Positions 16,382 to 23,563 of a stretch of DNA of 31,242 nt are shown here, in pieces. The first letter of the stretch is position 1, and each line of letters opens with the position of its first letter. The notes below the pieces were generated by a model, which did no database searches, had not been told where the DNA came from, and saw nothing but the letters and a program-made list of their open reading frames with translations. Source of the stretch: Odoribacter sp. UBA944 (GTDB lineage: Bacteria; Bacteroidota; Bacteroidia; Bacteroidales; Marinifilaceae); the NCBI GenBank assembly GCA_002293375.1, contig DBDA01000008.1, forward strand, positions 131,523 to 162,764, given 5' to 3'. The position numbers were made by a program, and so were the translations under genes.

Positions 16382-18595
16382 TTACATCCCCAATTCCAAC
16401 TGGTTGCGCACCAATGTATAATAAGCGCCTCTCTTTTCTGTCAGTTCCCGGTGCGTCCCCTGCTCAATGATCCGGCCCTTCTCCAGCACCACAATGTTGT
16501 CGGCGTTTTGCACCGTGCTCAACCGGTGCGCCACAATAACCGTCGTCTTGCCCTTGTAAAACTCCGTCAGGTTATCCATAATGATCTTCTCGTTGTTGGC
16601 GTCCAAAGCGTTGGTCGCCTCGTCAAAAAAAAGGAACTCCGGGTCCTTGTACACCGCCCGGGCAATCAAGAGCCGCTGCTTCTGCCCCTGGCTCACGCCG
16701 CTCCCCTCCATGCCGATCTTCGAATTGTACTTCAACGGCAGCGATTCAATAAACTCCCGGATATTGGCCACATTCACCGCGTGCAGGAGCCGTTTCTTGT
16801 CAATCACCTCTTCGCCCACGGCAATGTTGGCAGCAATCGTATCCGAAAAGATAAACCCCTCCTGCATCACCGAACCCGTTTTTTGTCGCCACAGGTAAGG
16901 ATTAATATCATCCAACGGCGTATCATTCACCAATACCTTCCCCTTAATCGGAGGATAGAACCCCAACAGCAACTTGACAAGAGTGGTTTTCCCGCTGCCG
17001 CTGGCGCCGACAATGGCTGTCGTTTTGTTCTGAGGAATAGTCAGCGACAACTCTTCCAGCACATAATCCCTTTCGGCCCCGTCGTAGCTGAAACAGACAT
17101 TCTCCAGGCGGATGCTCTTATCGTCGGGGATATAATCGATCTTGCTTTCCAACAACTGCTCCTCATCCTCCTTGTTGTGCACCTCGTTGAGCCGTTCCAG
17201 ACTGATCTTGGCATCCTGCAAAGACTGGGCAAAACCGATAGCTTGCCCGATCGGTCCGGCCAACTGTCCGGTGATGTAACTGACAGCCATCATCATCCCC
17301 AACGTCATCTCCCCCTCAACCACCGCCCTGGCAGCCATAAAGGAGATAAGCAGCGAGGTCGTTTGACTGAAAAACACCGACCCCAGCGTCTGGTACTGCC
17401 CCAGCGCCGTCCCTTTAATGCTGATCTTAAAGAGCTTGATCTGGATCCGTTCCCACTTCCACCGCTCCTGCTTTTCGCTGTTATTCAGTTTGATATCCTG
17501 CATCCCGGTAATCATCTGCACAAGATTGCTCTGATTCCCGGAGGCTTGGGTGAAGCGGGCGTAATCCAACTTGCGGCGCCACTTCATAAAAGCCAGCACC
17601 CACAGAATGTAGAGCGCGTTCCCGGTGAGAAAGACGACAAGGATCGTCCCGTTGTACCAGGCCATAATACCCGCAAATACAATGAAATTGAACACCGAAA
17701 AGATTAGCGACAACGCCGTTCCCGTAAGAAACGACTGGATGCGGCTGTGATCCCCGATGCGTTGCAGAATATCCCCGATATTTTTGGCATCGAAAAAACG
17801 GATCGGCAAACGCATCAACTTGGCCAGAAAGTCGGAAATAAGCGAAATGCTGATGCGGGTATTGGTATGCAGGGTAATCCAGCTCTGGATAAAACTGACG
17901 GCTATCTGCGTCATGGAAAGCACCAGTTGGGCAATCAGGATCAGGCCAATCAGCGAAATATTCCGTTGTCCGATCCCTTGGTCCACCACCGCCTGTGTCA
18001 AAAAAGGCAAGAGCAACGAAAAAAGGCTGCCGAGAAGCATCCCCACCACCAACTGCATAAGCTGGCTTTTATAAGGGATGATATAACGAAAAAAGTGGCC
18101 GAGGTTCTTCTCCTGCTTCTCCTTGTCATCCTCATATCCGTAAAAAGCGGGTGTCGGTTCCAGAAGCAGTGCCGTACCGGTGTCCTTGCCTCCGCTTTTA
18201 GAACTGATCCAACACGGCAGAAACTCCTCCTTGCTCATGGTGTACTTCTCACCGGCGGGATCCGCAATATAGAACGTATACACCCCCTTGCGGTGCTTTT
18301 TGATCCTGTACAGAACAACAAAATGGTTTTGGTTCCAGTGAAGGATACACGGCAGCGTAGCATCCTCAATCAACTGTTCCAAATTGATCCGCACCCCAAT
18401 GGTGTGGAAACCGATACTCTCGGCCGCATCGCTGATCCCCAGCATCGACACCCCCTGTCGGGTGATGTAGCTCCGCTCCCGCAGGGTTTGCAGGGTATAG
18501 CTATGCCCGTAATACTTTGCGATCATCCGCAAACACGTCGGGCCGCAGTCCATAGCATCCAGTTGGCGGTAGAGGGGGAAGGAATATTGCATCAA
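16382..18595 (-). CDS. Peptidase-containing ABC transporter (C39 peptidase, PCAT)
   Basis: This 737-residue inner-membrane exporter should cut leader peptides after Gly-Gly and export the cargo. The N-terminal C39 domain has catalytic Cys17 (AMDCGPTCLRMIAKYYG), His91 (NQNHFVVLY) and Asp112 (IADPAG). A six-helix membrane domain covers about 170-455. The ATPase domain has Walker A (GASGSGKTT, 530-538), a signature with an unusual VSQGQ (about 634-638; usually LSGGQ-like), Walker B (FLFFDE, 654-659) and H-loop His690. All catalytic residues are present, so it should be active. It follows the first-listed precursor gene (18702) by 106 bases, which contain a strong hairpin. Two ATGs are adjacent at the start, and either may be used. 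Confidence 0.96.
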   Translation of the reverse strand: MMQYSFPLYRQLDAMDCGPTCLRMIAKYYGHSYTLQTLRERSYITRQGVSMLGISDAAESIGFHTIGVRINLEQLIEDATLPCILHWNQNHFVVLYRIKKHRKGVYTFYIADPAGEKYTMSKEEFLPCWISSKSGGKDTGTALLLEPTPAFYGYEDDKEKQEKNLGHFFRYIIPYKSQLMQLVVGMLLGSLFSLLLPFLTQAVVDQGIGQRNISLIGLILIAQLVLSMTQIAVSFIQSWITLHTNTRISISLISDFLAKLMRLPIRFFDAKNIGDILQRIGDHSRIQSFLTGTALSLIFSVFNFIVFAGIMAWYNGTILVVFLTGNALYILWVLAFMKWRRKLDYARFTQASGNQSNLVQMITGMQDIKLNNSEKQERWKWERIQIKLFKISIKGTALGQYQTLGSVFFSQTTSLLISFMAARAVVEGEMTLGMMMAVSYITGQLAGPIGQAIGFAQSLQDAKISLERLNEVHNKEDEEQLLESKIDYIPDDKSIRLENVCFSYDGAERDYVLEELSLTIPQNKTTAIVGASGSGKTTLVKLLLGFYPPIKGKVLVNDTPLDDINPYLWRQKTGSVMQEGFIFSDTIAANIAVGEEVIDKKRLLHAVNVANIREFIESLPLKYNSKIGMEGSGVSQGQKQRLLIARAVYKDPEFLFFDEATNALDANNEKIIMDNLTEFYKGKTTVIVAHRLSTVQNADNIVVLEKGRIIEQGTHRELTEKRGAYYTLVRNQLELGM

Positions 18596-18648
18596 AACGT
18601 GTTTACAAGTGCTAATTTTTTGTATTTTATCCCTGCGATATTTTTAAT

Positions 18649-18690
18649 TGGAGTTCCAAACTTGTTATACAGAAAAAGTTTGGAACTCCA
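18649..18690. other. Stable hairpin between precursor gene 18702 and the PCAT gene
   Basis: A perfect 15-bp inverted repeat (18649-18663 with 18676-18690, arms containing GGAGTTCCAAACTT) with a 12-base loop. On the transcribed minus strand it is followed by AATTAAAAATATC, so there is no T-run. It is probably an RNA 3'-end stabiliser or partial terminator that lets the precursor be made in excess over the transporter. Confidence 0.6.
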
Positions 18691-18701
18691 CTATAGTTAA
18701 A

Positions 18702-18989
18702 TCATATTGTGCCGGGTAGTGGTAGAGCAGGAGGTATTGGACACTTCTTGTGTATCGAATCGGACTCACCGTCAATCCAACACTCTACGTCACCGTCTTT
18801 GGACTCGCATCTATTACCGGAGCATTCAATGGAATTGGCACCAGGACAAGTTGCGGATACAAAACATGGTGTTCCGGTTCCCCCCGCCTCTGTGCTGCTT
18901 GGGTCACTCGTCCCACCGACGATGTTTTTCAACTCGCTGTCGCTCATGACAACGGTGTCATGCAATTTTAATTTTCCAAACTTTTTCAT
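18702..18989 (-). CDS. Gly-Gly-leader precursor peptide with six-Cys core
   Basis: A 95-residue precursor. The leader MKKFGKLKLHDTVVMSDSEL continues as KNIVGG and ends at Gly25-Gly26. It resembles the GG-Bacteroidales natural-product leader type (TIGR04149-like) and is the expected substrate of the C39 domain encoded downstream. The 69-residue core starts with a Ser/Thr/Pro-rich stretch (TSDPSSTEAGGTGTP) and then has six Cys at 42, 48, 56, 61, 70 and 83, enough for three disulfides. It ends with a Pro-rich tail (PIPPALPLPGTI). A paralogue is encoded at 21664 with a nearly identical leader and the same GGTGTP motif. Mature activity is unknown. Confidence 0.85.
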   Translation of the reverse strand: MKKFGKLKLHDTVVMSDSELKNIVGGTSDPSSTEAGGTGTPCFVSATCPGANSIECSGNRCESKDGDVECWIDGESDSIHKKCPIPPALPLPGTI

Positions 18990-19006
18990 GATGAAAAAAA
19001 TTTAAC

Positions 19007-19053
19007 GATTTATGGTGCGGATTAACTGTATCTATTGCCCTGCACCCGGCAAT
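19007..19053 (-). promoter_or_regulatory. Conserved 5' element of precursor gene 18702
   Basis: A 47-base block about 85% identical to 21927-21974, upstream of the other precursor gene. It has an ATTGCC/GGCAAT hairpin (19034-19039 with 19048-19053) about 45 bases before the ATG, directly after the stop of the TlpA-like gene. It is possibly an RNA-processing or translation-control element. Confidence 0.55.
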
Positions 19054-19066
19054 ATACAAAAAATGA

Positions 19067-20431
19067 CTATATTTCCCCTAACATCTTCTTAAAAAAACCG
19101 ATCGCCTCTTTTGTACCCCCTCCGCCTTTTTTGGTTCGATAAACGATCTTCCCCGCTTTATCTACGATCATATAGGTCGGGAATGACGAGATTTTGAGTT
19201 TACCCGTTGGAACAGAAGGCAGCTTCATATCATTGTAATGATTCCAGTAACCTGGCCACTCCACTCCCTTTTGGGCCATAATACCTTTCAGCTTTTCCAG
19301 ATCCTTCGCATGATCAAGCGCTATCCCTACCACTGCGACATCCTCCCGGTGGCGAACAGTTTCGTAAAGCTCCTTCAACTGGGGAATAGAAGCAATACAC
19401 GGTGCGCACCAACTGCCCCAAAAATCAATAAATACATACTTCCCTTCAAATGCATCATTCAACCGGATCGGGGAACCGTCACCGTTCACCTTCATGGAAT
19501 AGAGCGCTGGCAAATAATTCCCCACGCGTGTGCTGTCTGAATATCCTCCCAAATCATCAAGATGCAGCACGTATCCTTCAGTTTTCGACAATCGCACCAC
19601 CCTGCCGGCAATCTCAATGGTATCGCCCATGTGTGCATGGATGATTCGTTTTTCCGGGTCGTTACTCTCCTGAAAAGAAAGAGAATAATAATGAGGATGA
19701 GTTCCCATTGATACTTTTCCCAACGATCGGCAGTGAGCCAGAATATTCACCTCTACACTGTTGATGATCGCAGCACCTTCCAAAGTGTTCGCTGCATGGA
19801 GCACAAAACCCAGATGCCGGTCCGATTCTGTTGTCCTGTAATATTTTAACGGGCCGCTTTCGCCCAAAGGAAGCAATTCTATACGCGAAATTGTAGAGGC
19901 AACCAAGCCATTATCATAATACTCTATCGGGATTTTAGCATGAATGACGGCCTTCTTTATGACAGAGTCAACATCGTGGTCTTTTATATTGAAAGAATAA
20001 AGGCTGTCGTTGGAGAAATCGTTGTCATTATCGGCATCTACGACCACATACTTTTTTTGCAACGCATAATCCAGCCCCACATATACATGAAAACCGTCTT
20101 TCACATTATACTTAGCGAATCCCGTCGTATCAATCTTGTATGTGGTCACATACTCTTCAAAATCCTCCCGCGACAATCTGCCCGAAAGATACTCCTGGTA
20201 TTTTTGTACGGGGCCATATATGACGATTTTATGAATACGCATAGTGTCTGCCAATGTGGGGATGTTTTTCAAATGATCGGCAGGAGAAATACTGAAGGGA
20301 GTGTACGGTGTCACAATTTTTTGAAAAGGATGCCCGGTAAGATCCGTAAAGAGGATCGTATACCTCTTTTCCGGCTGCCCATAAGAGGCGCTTGCAAATA
20401 CCAGCAATACAATAAGATGAATAATTTTCAT
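19067..20431 (-). CDS. Periplasmic TlpA-like thioredoxin protein with large N-terminal domain
   Basis: A 454-residue secreted thiol-disulfide protein. A Sec signal peptide (MKIIHLIVLLVFASASYG) precedes about 300 residues of unrecognised, beta-rich sequence. The C-terminal thioredoxin domain of the TlpA/ResA type has the active site WCAPC (Cys342, Cys345) and a cis-Pro at about 418 (SSFPT). Such proteins usually reduce or isomerise disulfides in the periplasm. Between two Cys-rich precursor genes, a role in folding or proofreading peptide disulfides is likely but inferred. It lies 32 bases after the lipoprotein thioredoxin gene. The long N-terminal part may bind the substrate. Confidence 0.85.
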   Translation of the reverse strand: MKIIHLIVLLVFASASYGQPEKRYTILFTDLTGHPFQKIVTPYTPFSISPADHLKNIPTLADTMRIHKIVIYGPVQKYQEYLSGRLSREDFEEYVTTYKIDTTGFAKYNVKDGFHVYVGLDYALQKKYVVVDADNDNDFSNDSLYSFNIKDHDVDSVIKKAVIHAKIPIEYYDNGLVASTISRIELLPLGESGPLKYYRTTESDRHLGFVLHAANTLEGAAIINSVEVNILAHCRSLGKVSMGTHPHYYSLSFQESNDPEKRIIHAHMGDTIEIAGRVVRLSKTEGYVLHLDDLGGYSDSTRVGNYLPALYSMKVNGDGSPIRLNDAFEGKYVFIDFWGSWCAPCIASIPQLKELYETVRHREDVAVVGIALDHAKDLEKLKGIMAQKGVEWPGYWNHYNDMKLPSVPTGKLKISSFPTYMIVDKAGKIVYRTKKGGGGTKEAIGFFKKMLGEI

Positions 20432-20463
20432 CGCATTTATCTTAAGTGATCAAAAATCAAACC

Positions 20464-21573
20464 CTATCTCCCCTTTAAAGCATCCGCTCCATTCAGCAAA
20501 CGGTACAATTTCTCCTTCTCCGGCTCCTTGCGCACGTCTATCTTTTCACTTGTGCCATCCGGATAGAAAAGAATGGTGTGCGGATAACTGCTAACGCCGA
20601 ATTTGTAAGTTATCAGGTCGGTTTTTTCTTTCCCCCACAGGCTCCGCCAGGGTACTTCATACTCTTCCATCACCTTGTTCCATGTTTCCAGATCCTTTTC
20701 TTTGTCAACGGTGATATAGGCCATCTCCAATCCCCTTTCATGCAGATCGGAATATATTTGCTTCAACAGCGGAATCTGCTTATGGCACCAACCGCACCAC
20801 GATGCCGAAAATACCACCATGTTATACTTTGTTGTGTCAATGATCATCCGCTCTTGATGAGAATTTTCAAGATTCCTAAGTACCACATTTTTTGGAATTT
20901 GCATAAGGAGCAACTCCGAAACCTTTTTCCCCCAGTACGACTGTTGCGCGGCCTCATCGAAACTGCCGTACATTTCCTGAAGCTGTTCTTTCGGGAACTT
21001 TTGCCTGGACCGATACAGTATATACATTAAGCAAATAGAAGAAGGATGCCCCTTGATTTGCTCCAAGACAAGTGCAGTCTGTTTTTCCCAGAACAGTTTG
21101 AGTGTCAGAGATTGTCCATATGTCTCAAAATCCATGCTACCTGTTGCAACAAATTCATCTTTTCGAACATCTCTGTTATGGTAAAAGGTTGAATTTTCCT
21201 CATAAGAACTTCGCAGGTATTCAAGTTTAAACTGATCTCCATGCTTTATCCTCATCTGGGAATAGCGAACCGTATCCGTTCCGTATTGCGATAAGAACCG
21301 TAACGGTGCTACCAATGTATCCGACAACTCTGTAAACAGTGTTGAGTGTCGCTGTCGAACCAGCAGGCTGTCAGGAATCGAGAACAACCAAGTGGCTCCA
21401 TCCTCCGATACCCCATGAAACCTGTGGAGACCATCCCTGTCAGTGACTAAGGACAACAATAACTGATCGTACTTTTTATCTTTAAACCTGACCGTCAGAG
21501 TTCTGGTCTTTGGTGTGCCGCAGGCTATACAAACCAACAGTAACAAACCTGTCAATCCCAATCGTGTACTCAT
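20464..21573 (-). CDS. Lipoprotein thioredoxin-like (TlpA/AhpC-TSA) protein
   Basis: A 369-residue protein. The N-terminus MSTRLGLTGLLLLVCIAC ends at Cys18, a relaxed Bacteroidetes-style lipobox, so it is probably lipid-anchored. Residues 25-230 are unrecognised and helix-rich in the second half. The C-terminal thioredoxin fold has the active site WCGWC (Cys260, Cys263; FSASWCGWCHKQIP) and the cis-Pro region SSYPHT. The dipeptide between the cysteines differs from that of its neighbour (GW versus AP), suggesting a different redox potential or partner. It lies between precursor gene 21664 and the TlpA-like gene. Confidence 0.82.
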   Translation of the reverse strand: MSTRLGLTGLLLLVCIACGTPKTRTLTVRFKDKKYDQLLLSLVTDRDGLHRFHGVSEDGATWLFSIPDSLLVRQRHSTLFTELSDTLVAPLRFLSQYGTDTVRYSQMRIKHGDQFKLEYLRSSYEENSTFYHNRDVRKDEFVATGSMDFETYGQSLTLKLFWEKQTALVLEQIKGHPSSICLMYILYRSRQKFPKEQLQEMYGSFDEAAQQSYWGKKVSELLLMQIPKNVVLRNLENSHQERMIIDTTKYNMVVFSASWCGWCHKQIPLLKQIYSDLHERGLEMAYITVDKEKDLETWNKVMEEYEVPWRSLWGKEKTDLITYKFGVSSYPHTILFYPDGTSEKIDVRKEPEKEKLYRLLNGADALKGR

Positions 21574-21599
21574 ACATTTTTATTTTTTCATGTTACTAG

Positions 21600-21629
21600 T
21601 ATCTGTGGGGATGAAAATCCCCACAGATA
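21600..21629. other. Stable GAAA-loop hairpin after precursor gene 21664
   Basis: A perfect 13-bp inverted repeat (21600-21612 with 21617-21629) around a 4-base loop, reading GAAA on plus and TTTC on the transcribed strand. It lies between the precursor stop and the lipoprotein gene. No T-run follows on the minus strand. The position and lack of a T-tract match the hairpin after the other precursor gene. Confidence 0.65.
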
Positions 21630-21663
21630 GCATCAAAACAGAAAGACTAAGGTTACAAGTTTT

Positions 21664-21909
21664 TTAGCACTCTTCTTCAGCAATACACATACACTTATCA
21701 TCCTTCCAAACACAATCTCCTGTTGTCTCACCATTGTCGAACATGCATGCACCATCACACGTTTCTTTCGTTGCCCCGAAACAACCAGATGCGGGCGTTC
21801 CGGTTCCTCCCGGTGGGGTTGTAGGTTCCCAACCGCCAACAATGTTTTTCAACTCGCTGTCACTCATAGCCACAGAGTTGTGCAGCTTTAAGCTTCCTAA
21901 CTTTCTCAT
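21664..21909 (-). CDS. Gly-Gly-leader precursor peptide with seven-Cys core
   Basis: An 81-residue precursor. The leader MRKLGSLKLHNSVAMSDSEL continues KNIVGG, with Gly25-Gly26 as the C39 cleavage site. The 55-residue core begins WEPTTPPGGTGTP and has Cys at 43, 51, 55, 66, 73, 75 and 81; the last is the C-terminal residue. Seven is odd, so one Cys would stay free, pair between molecules or be modified otherwise. The C-terminal part is acidic. Leader and GGTGTP motif are shared with the 18702 precursor, but the Cys spacing is quite different. It follows the VKOR fusion gene and precedes the lipoprotein thioredoxin gene. Confidence 0.85.
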   Translation of the reverse strand: MRKLGSLKLHNSVAMSDSELKNIVGGWEPTTPPGGTGTPASGCFGATKETCDGACMFDNGETTGDCVWKDDKCMCIAEEEC

Positions 21910-21926
21910 AATTAAATGATTTTAGT

Positions 21927-21974
21927 TATTTATGTTGCAGATTACCTGTGTGTATTGCCCTGCAACCCGGCAAT
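21927..21974 (-). promoter_or_regulatory. Conserved 5' element of precursor gene 21664
   Basis: A 48-base counterpart of 19007-19053, with an ATTGCC/GGCAAT hairpin (21954-21959 with 21969-21974) right after the stop of the VKOR fusion gene. No promoter consensus is seen inside, so control at the RNA level is more likely than a separate promoter. Confidence 0.55.
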
Positions 21975-21977
21975 GCG

Positions 21978-23555
21978 TTATGATTTCCCGGAAAACAGAT
22001 CCGTAAAATAAACCAAATCCTCCACTTTATAAGTTGGGGGTAACTTGTGCCCGTTCACCAACAAGGTCGGAGTAGCATTAAAACCGCTCTTCTTGTGCCA
22101 ACGCTCGTGTTTCTCGAACTCTTCCCCTGTCGCAGGGTTCTCTGCATCGGCCTCGTAACGTTTAAAAAAAGATTCATAATCGGCTTTATTGGATTCAAAC
22201 CATTCGGACAAGATGCGGTTGGCTTCTTCCGGTTCATTCCGTACATACACCGACATCAGTTGCCTGGTCATCTCCTTGGTGTTGAAAAAATAGGTCAGGA
22301 CATACTGCACATGGATATTGTTGTTGCAACTTTTCAGCACTCTTTCTATGCGGGAATGCATCTTGGCGCACGGATTACAGAACGGGTTGGTGATAACGGT
22401 CAACTTGAGTTCCGCCTCCGGATTGCCGAACGTTATGCAGGAAAAATGGTCGTTGACTTCGGTGTGAGCCTGTTGCCGGAGCTCAGCTAAAAACACCTCC
22501 TCTTTCAACCGGAAACTGTTGATCTCCCACTGAAGCTGTTCTGTTTTCCTTCTGCTCGCAATCACAGGCGCAAGCAAACTTACAGTTAGAAATGGCACAG
22601 CATACGTACAAGCGATAATCAATATATCATTCATTGCAAATTCTGGCCAACGGATCAAACCGCAAGAGAATCCGGTTAGGAATACCGCCCACAAAAGTGC
22701 CTGAACGATCAGGCACAGCGGGCACCAGGAGTGGGCTCGGAATTTTTGATACCATACACTCCACGCACTGTAAGGCAGGGCGCAGATATTGATCAGCATC
22801 AGCCAGGGAATAAGGGCCGGAAACAAAACGATCAGTACGGTATTGGAGACAAAATACCCCAAACCCACTTCGCTCCAACCAATGACGCCGGCGAATTTCG
22901 CCGCAGGAGACTCCAGGATATTGTTGCAATTGGATCTTTTCTTAAACAACGAACAGATTTTGTCGGCCTGGCTACTCTGGATACTCATCTGCTTCAGAAC
23001 AAGCAAATACCCGATGTAAACCCCTGTCAGGTTTACGGCAAGCAGTATATTGGCGCCGGTACGGGAGAACAGATCATTAGAAAAATAGCCGGCAATCATC
23101 AATGCGACGACGGCGGAAAACAAGGCTATCTTCTCGCATTTTCTGAATAACTCTTTCCGCCTGTTTAGAAGATATTCCGGTTCCGCCGAATCTTCCGTCT
23201 TCTCTGCCAACAGCACAACGCCGCTCCATCCGTTGAAAAAATCATCTGGGGAAACAGTGATTCGATTCCCATACTGCCGGTAAGCGACGTGATTGTCATC
23301 TATTTTGTACACAACAGCCAAATCATCATGTAGTTGTGCAATAAACGGCAGAGGGAGTTTATAAATATCCTCTTTGTTATTTAATTTGAGTCCTGCACTA
23401 TCAACGGAATATTCGGACAGCATCTTGGATAGGCCGAACAACGTATATTTATACGGATGTTGTTCATACAATGCCTCCGAATATCCGGTTGTATATTTCA
23501 CCCCCAGATATCCGAGCATGATTTGCAGTAAATTGTCTTTGTGCTTACCTGCCAT
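21978..23555 (-). CDS. Degenerate C39-like / VKOR / DsbA-like thioredoxin fusion
   Basis: A 525-residue membrane protein. Residues 1-120 resemble a C39 peptidase domain (LPFIAQLHDDLAVVYKIDDNHVAYRQ corresponds to the His/Asp half) but the catalytic Cys is absent and the His is not conserved, so it should not cut. Residues 140-335 form a multi-helix VKOR domain with loop cysteines Cys201 and Cys210 and the quinone-site CPLC (Cys278-Cys281). Residues 360-525 are a DsbA-like thioredoxin with Cys393-Asn-Pro-Cys396 and cis-Pro496 (ATPTLLVNG). Known VKOR-thioredoxin fusions oxidise cysteines at the expense of quinone. Here the likely substrates are the Cys-rich peptides, and the inactive C39 domain may dock their leaders. 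The gene starts 8 bases after the GT fusion gene. Confidence 0.88.
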   Translation of the reverse strand: MAGKHKDNLLQIMLGYLGVKYTTGYSEALYEQHPYKYTLFGLSKMLSEYSVDSAGLKLNNKEDIYKLPLPFIAQLHDDLAVVYKIDDNHVAYRQYGNRITVSPDDFFNGWSGVVLLAEKTEDSAEPEYLLNRRKELFRKCEKIALFSAVVALMIAGYFSNDLFSRTGANILLAVNLTGVYIGYLLVLKQMSIQSSQADKICSLFKKRSNCNNILESPAAKFAGVIGWSEVGLGYFVSNTVLIVLFPALIPWLMLINICALPYSAWSVWYQKFRAHSWCPLCLIVQALLWAVFLTGFSCGLIRWPEFAMNDILIIACTYAVPFLTVSLLAPVIASRRKTEQLQWEINSFRLKEEVFLAELRQQAHTEVNDHFSCITFGNPEAELKLTVITNPFCNPCAKMHSRIERVLKSCNNNIHVQYVLTYFFNTKEMTRQLMSVYVRNEPEEANRILSEWFESNKADYESFFKRYEADAENPATGEEFEKHERWHKKSGFNATPTLLVNGHKLPPTYKVEDLVYFTDLFSGKS

Positions 23556-23563
23556 AGCCTCTG

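Noticed and set aside
18649..18690. Insertion-sequence end or transposon remnant suggested by the long inverted repeat
   Set aside because: The arms are only 12 bases apart, and no transposase fragment or target duplication is seen. A single RNA hairpin is the simpler reading.
16361..18700. Long plus-strand frames of 448 and 317 codons opposite the C39-ABC transporter
   Set aside because: Antisense shadows. The minus-strand frame carries all catalytic motifs of the peptidase and ATPase.
18702..21909. Radical-SAM-modified peptide class as in many TIGR04149-like loci
   Set aside because: No protein with a CxxxCxxC radical-SAM motif is encoded anywhere in the window.
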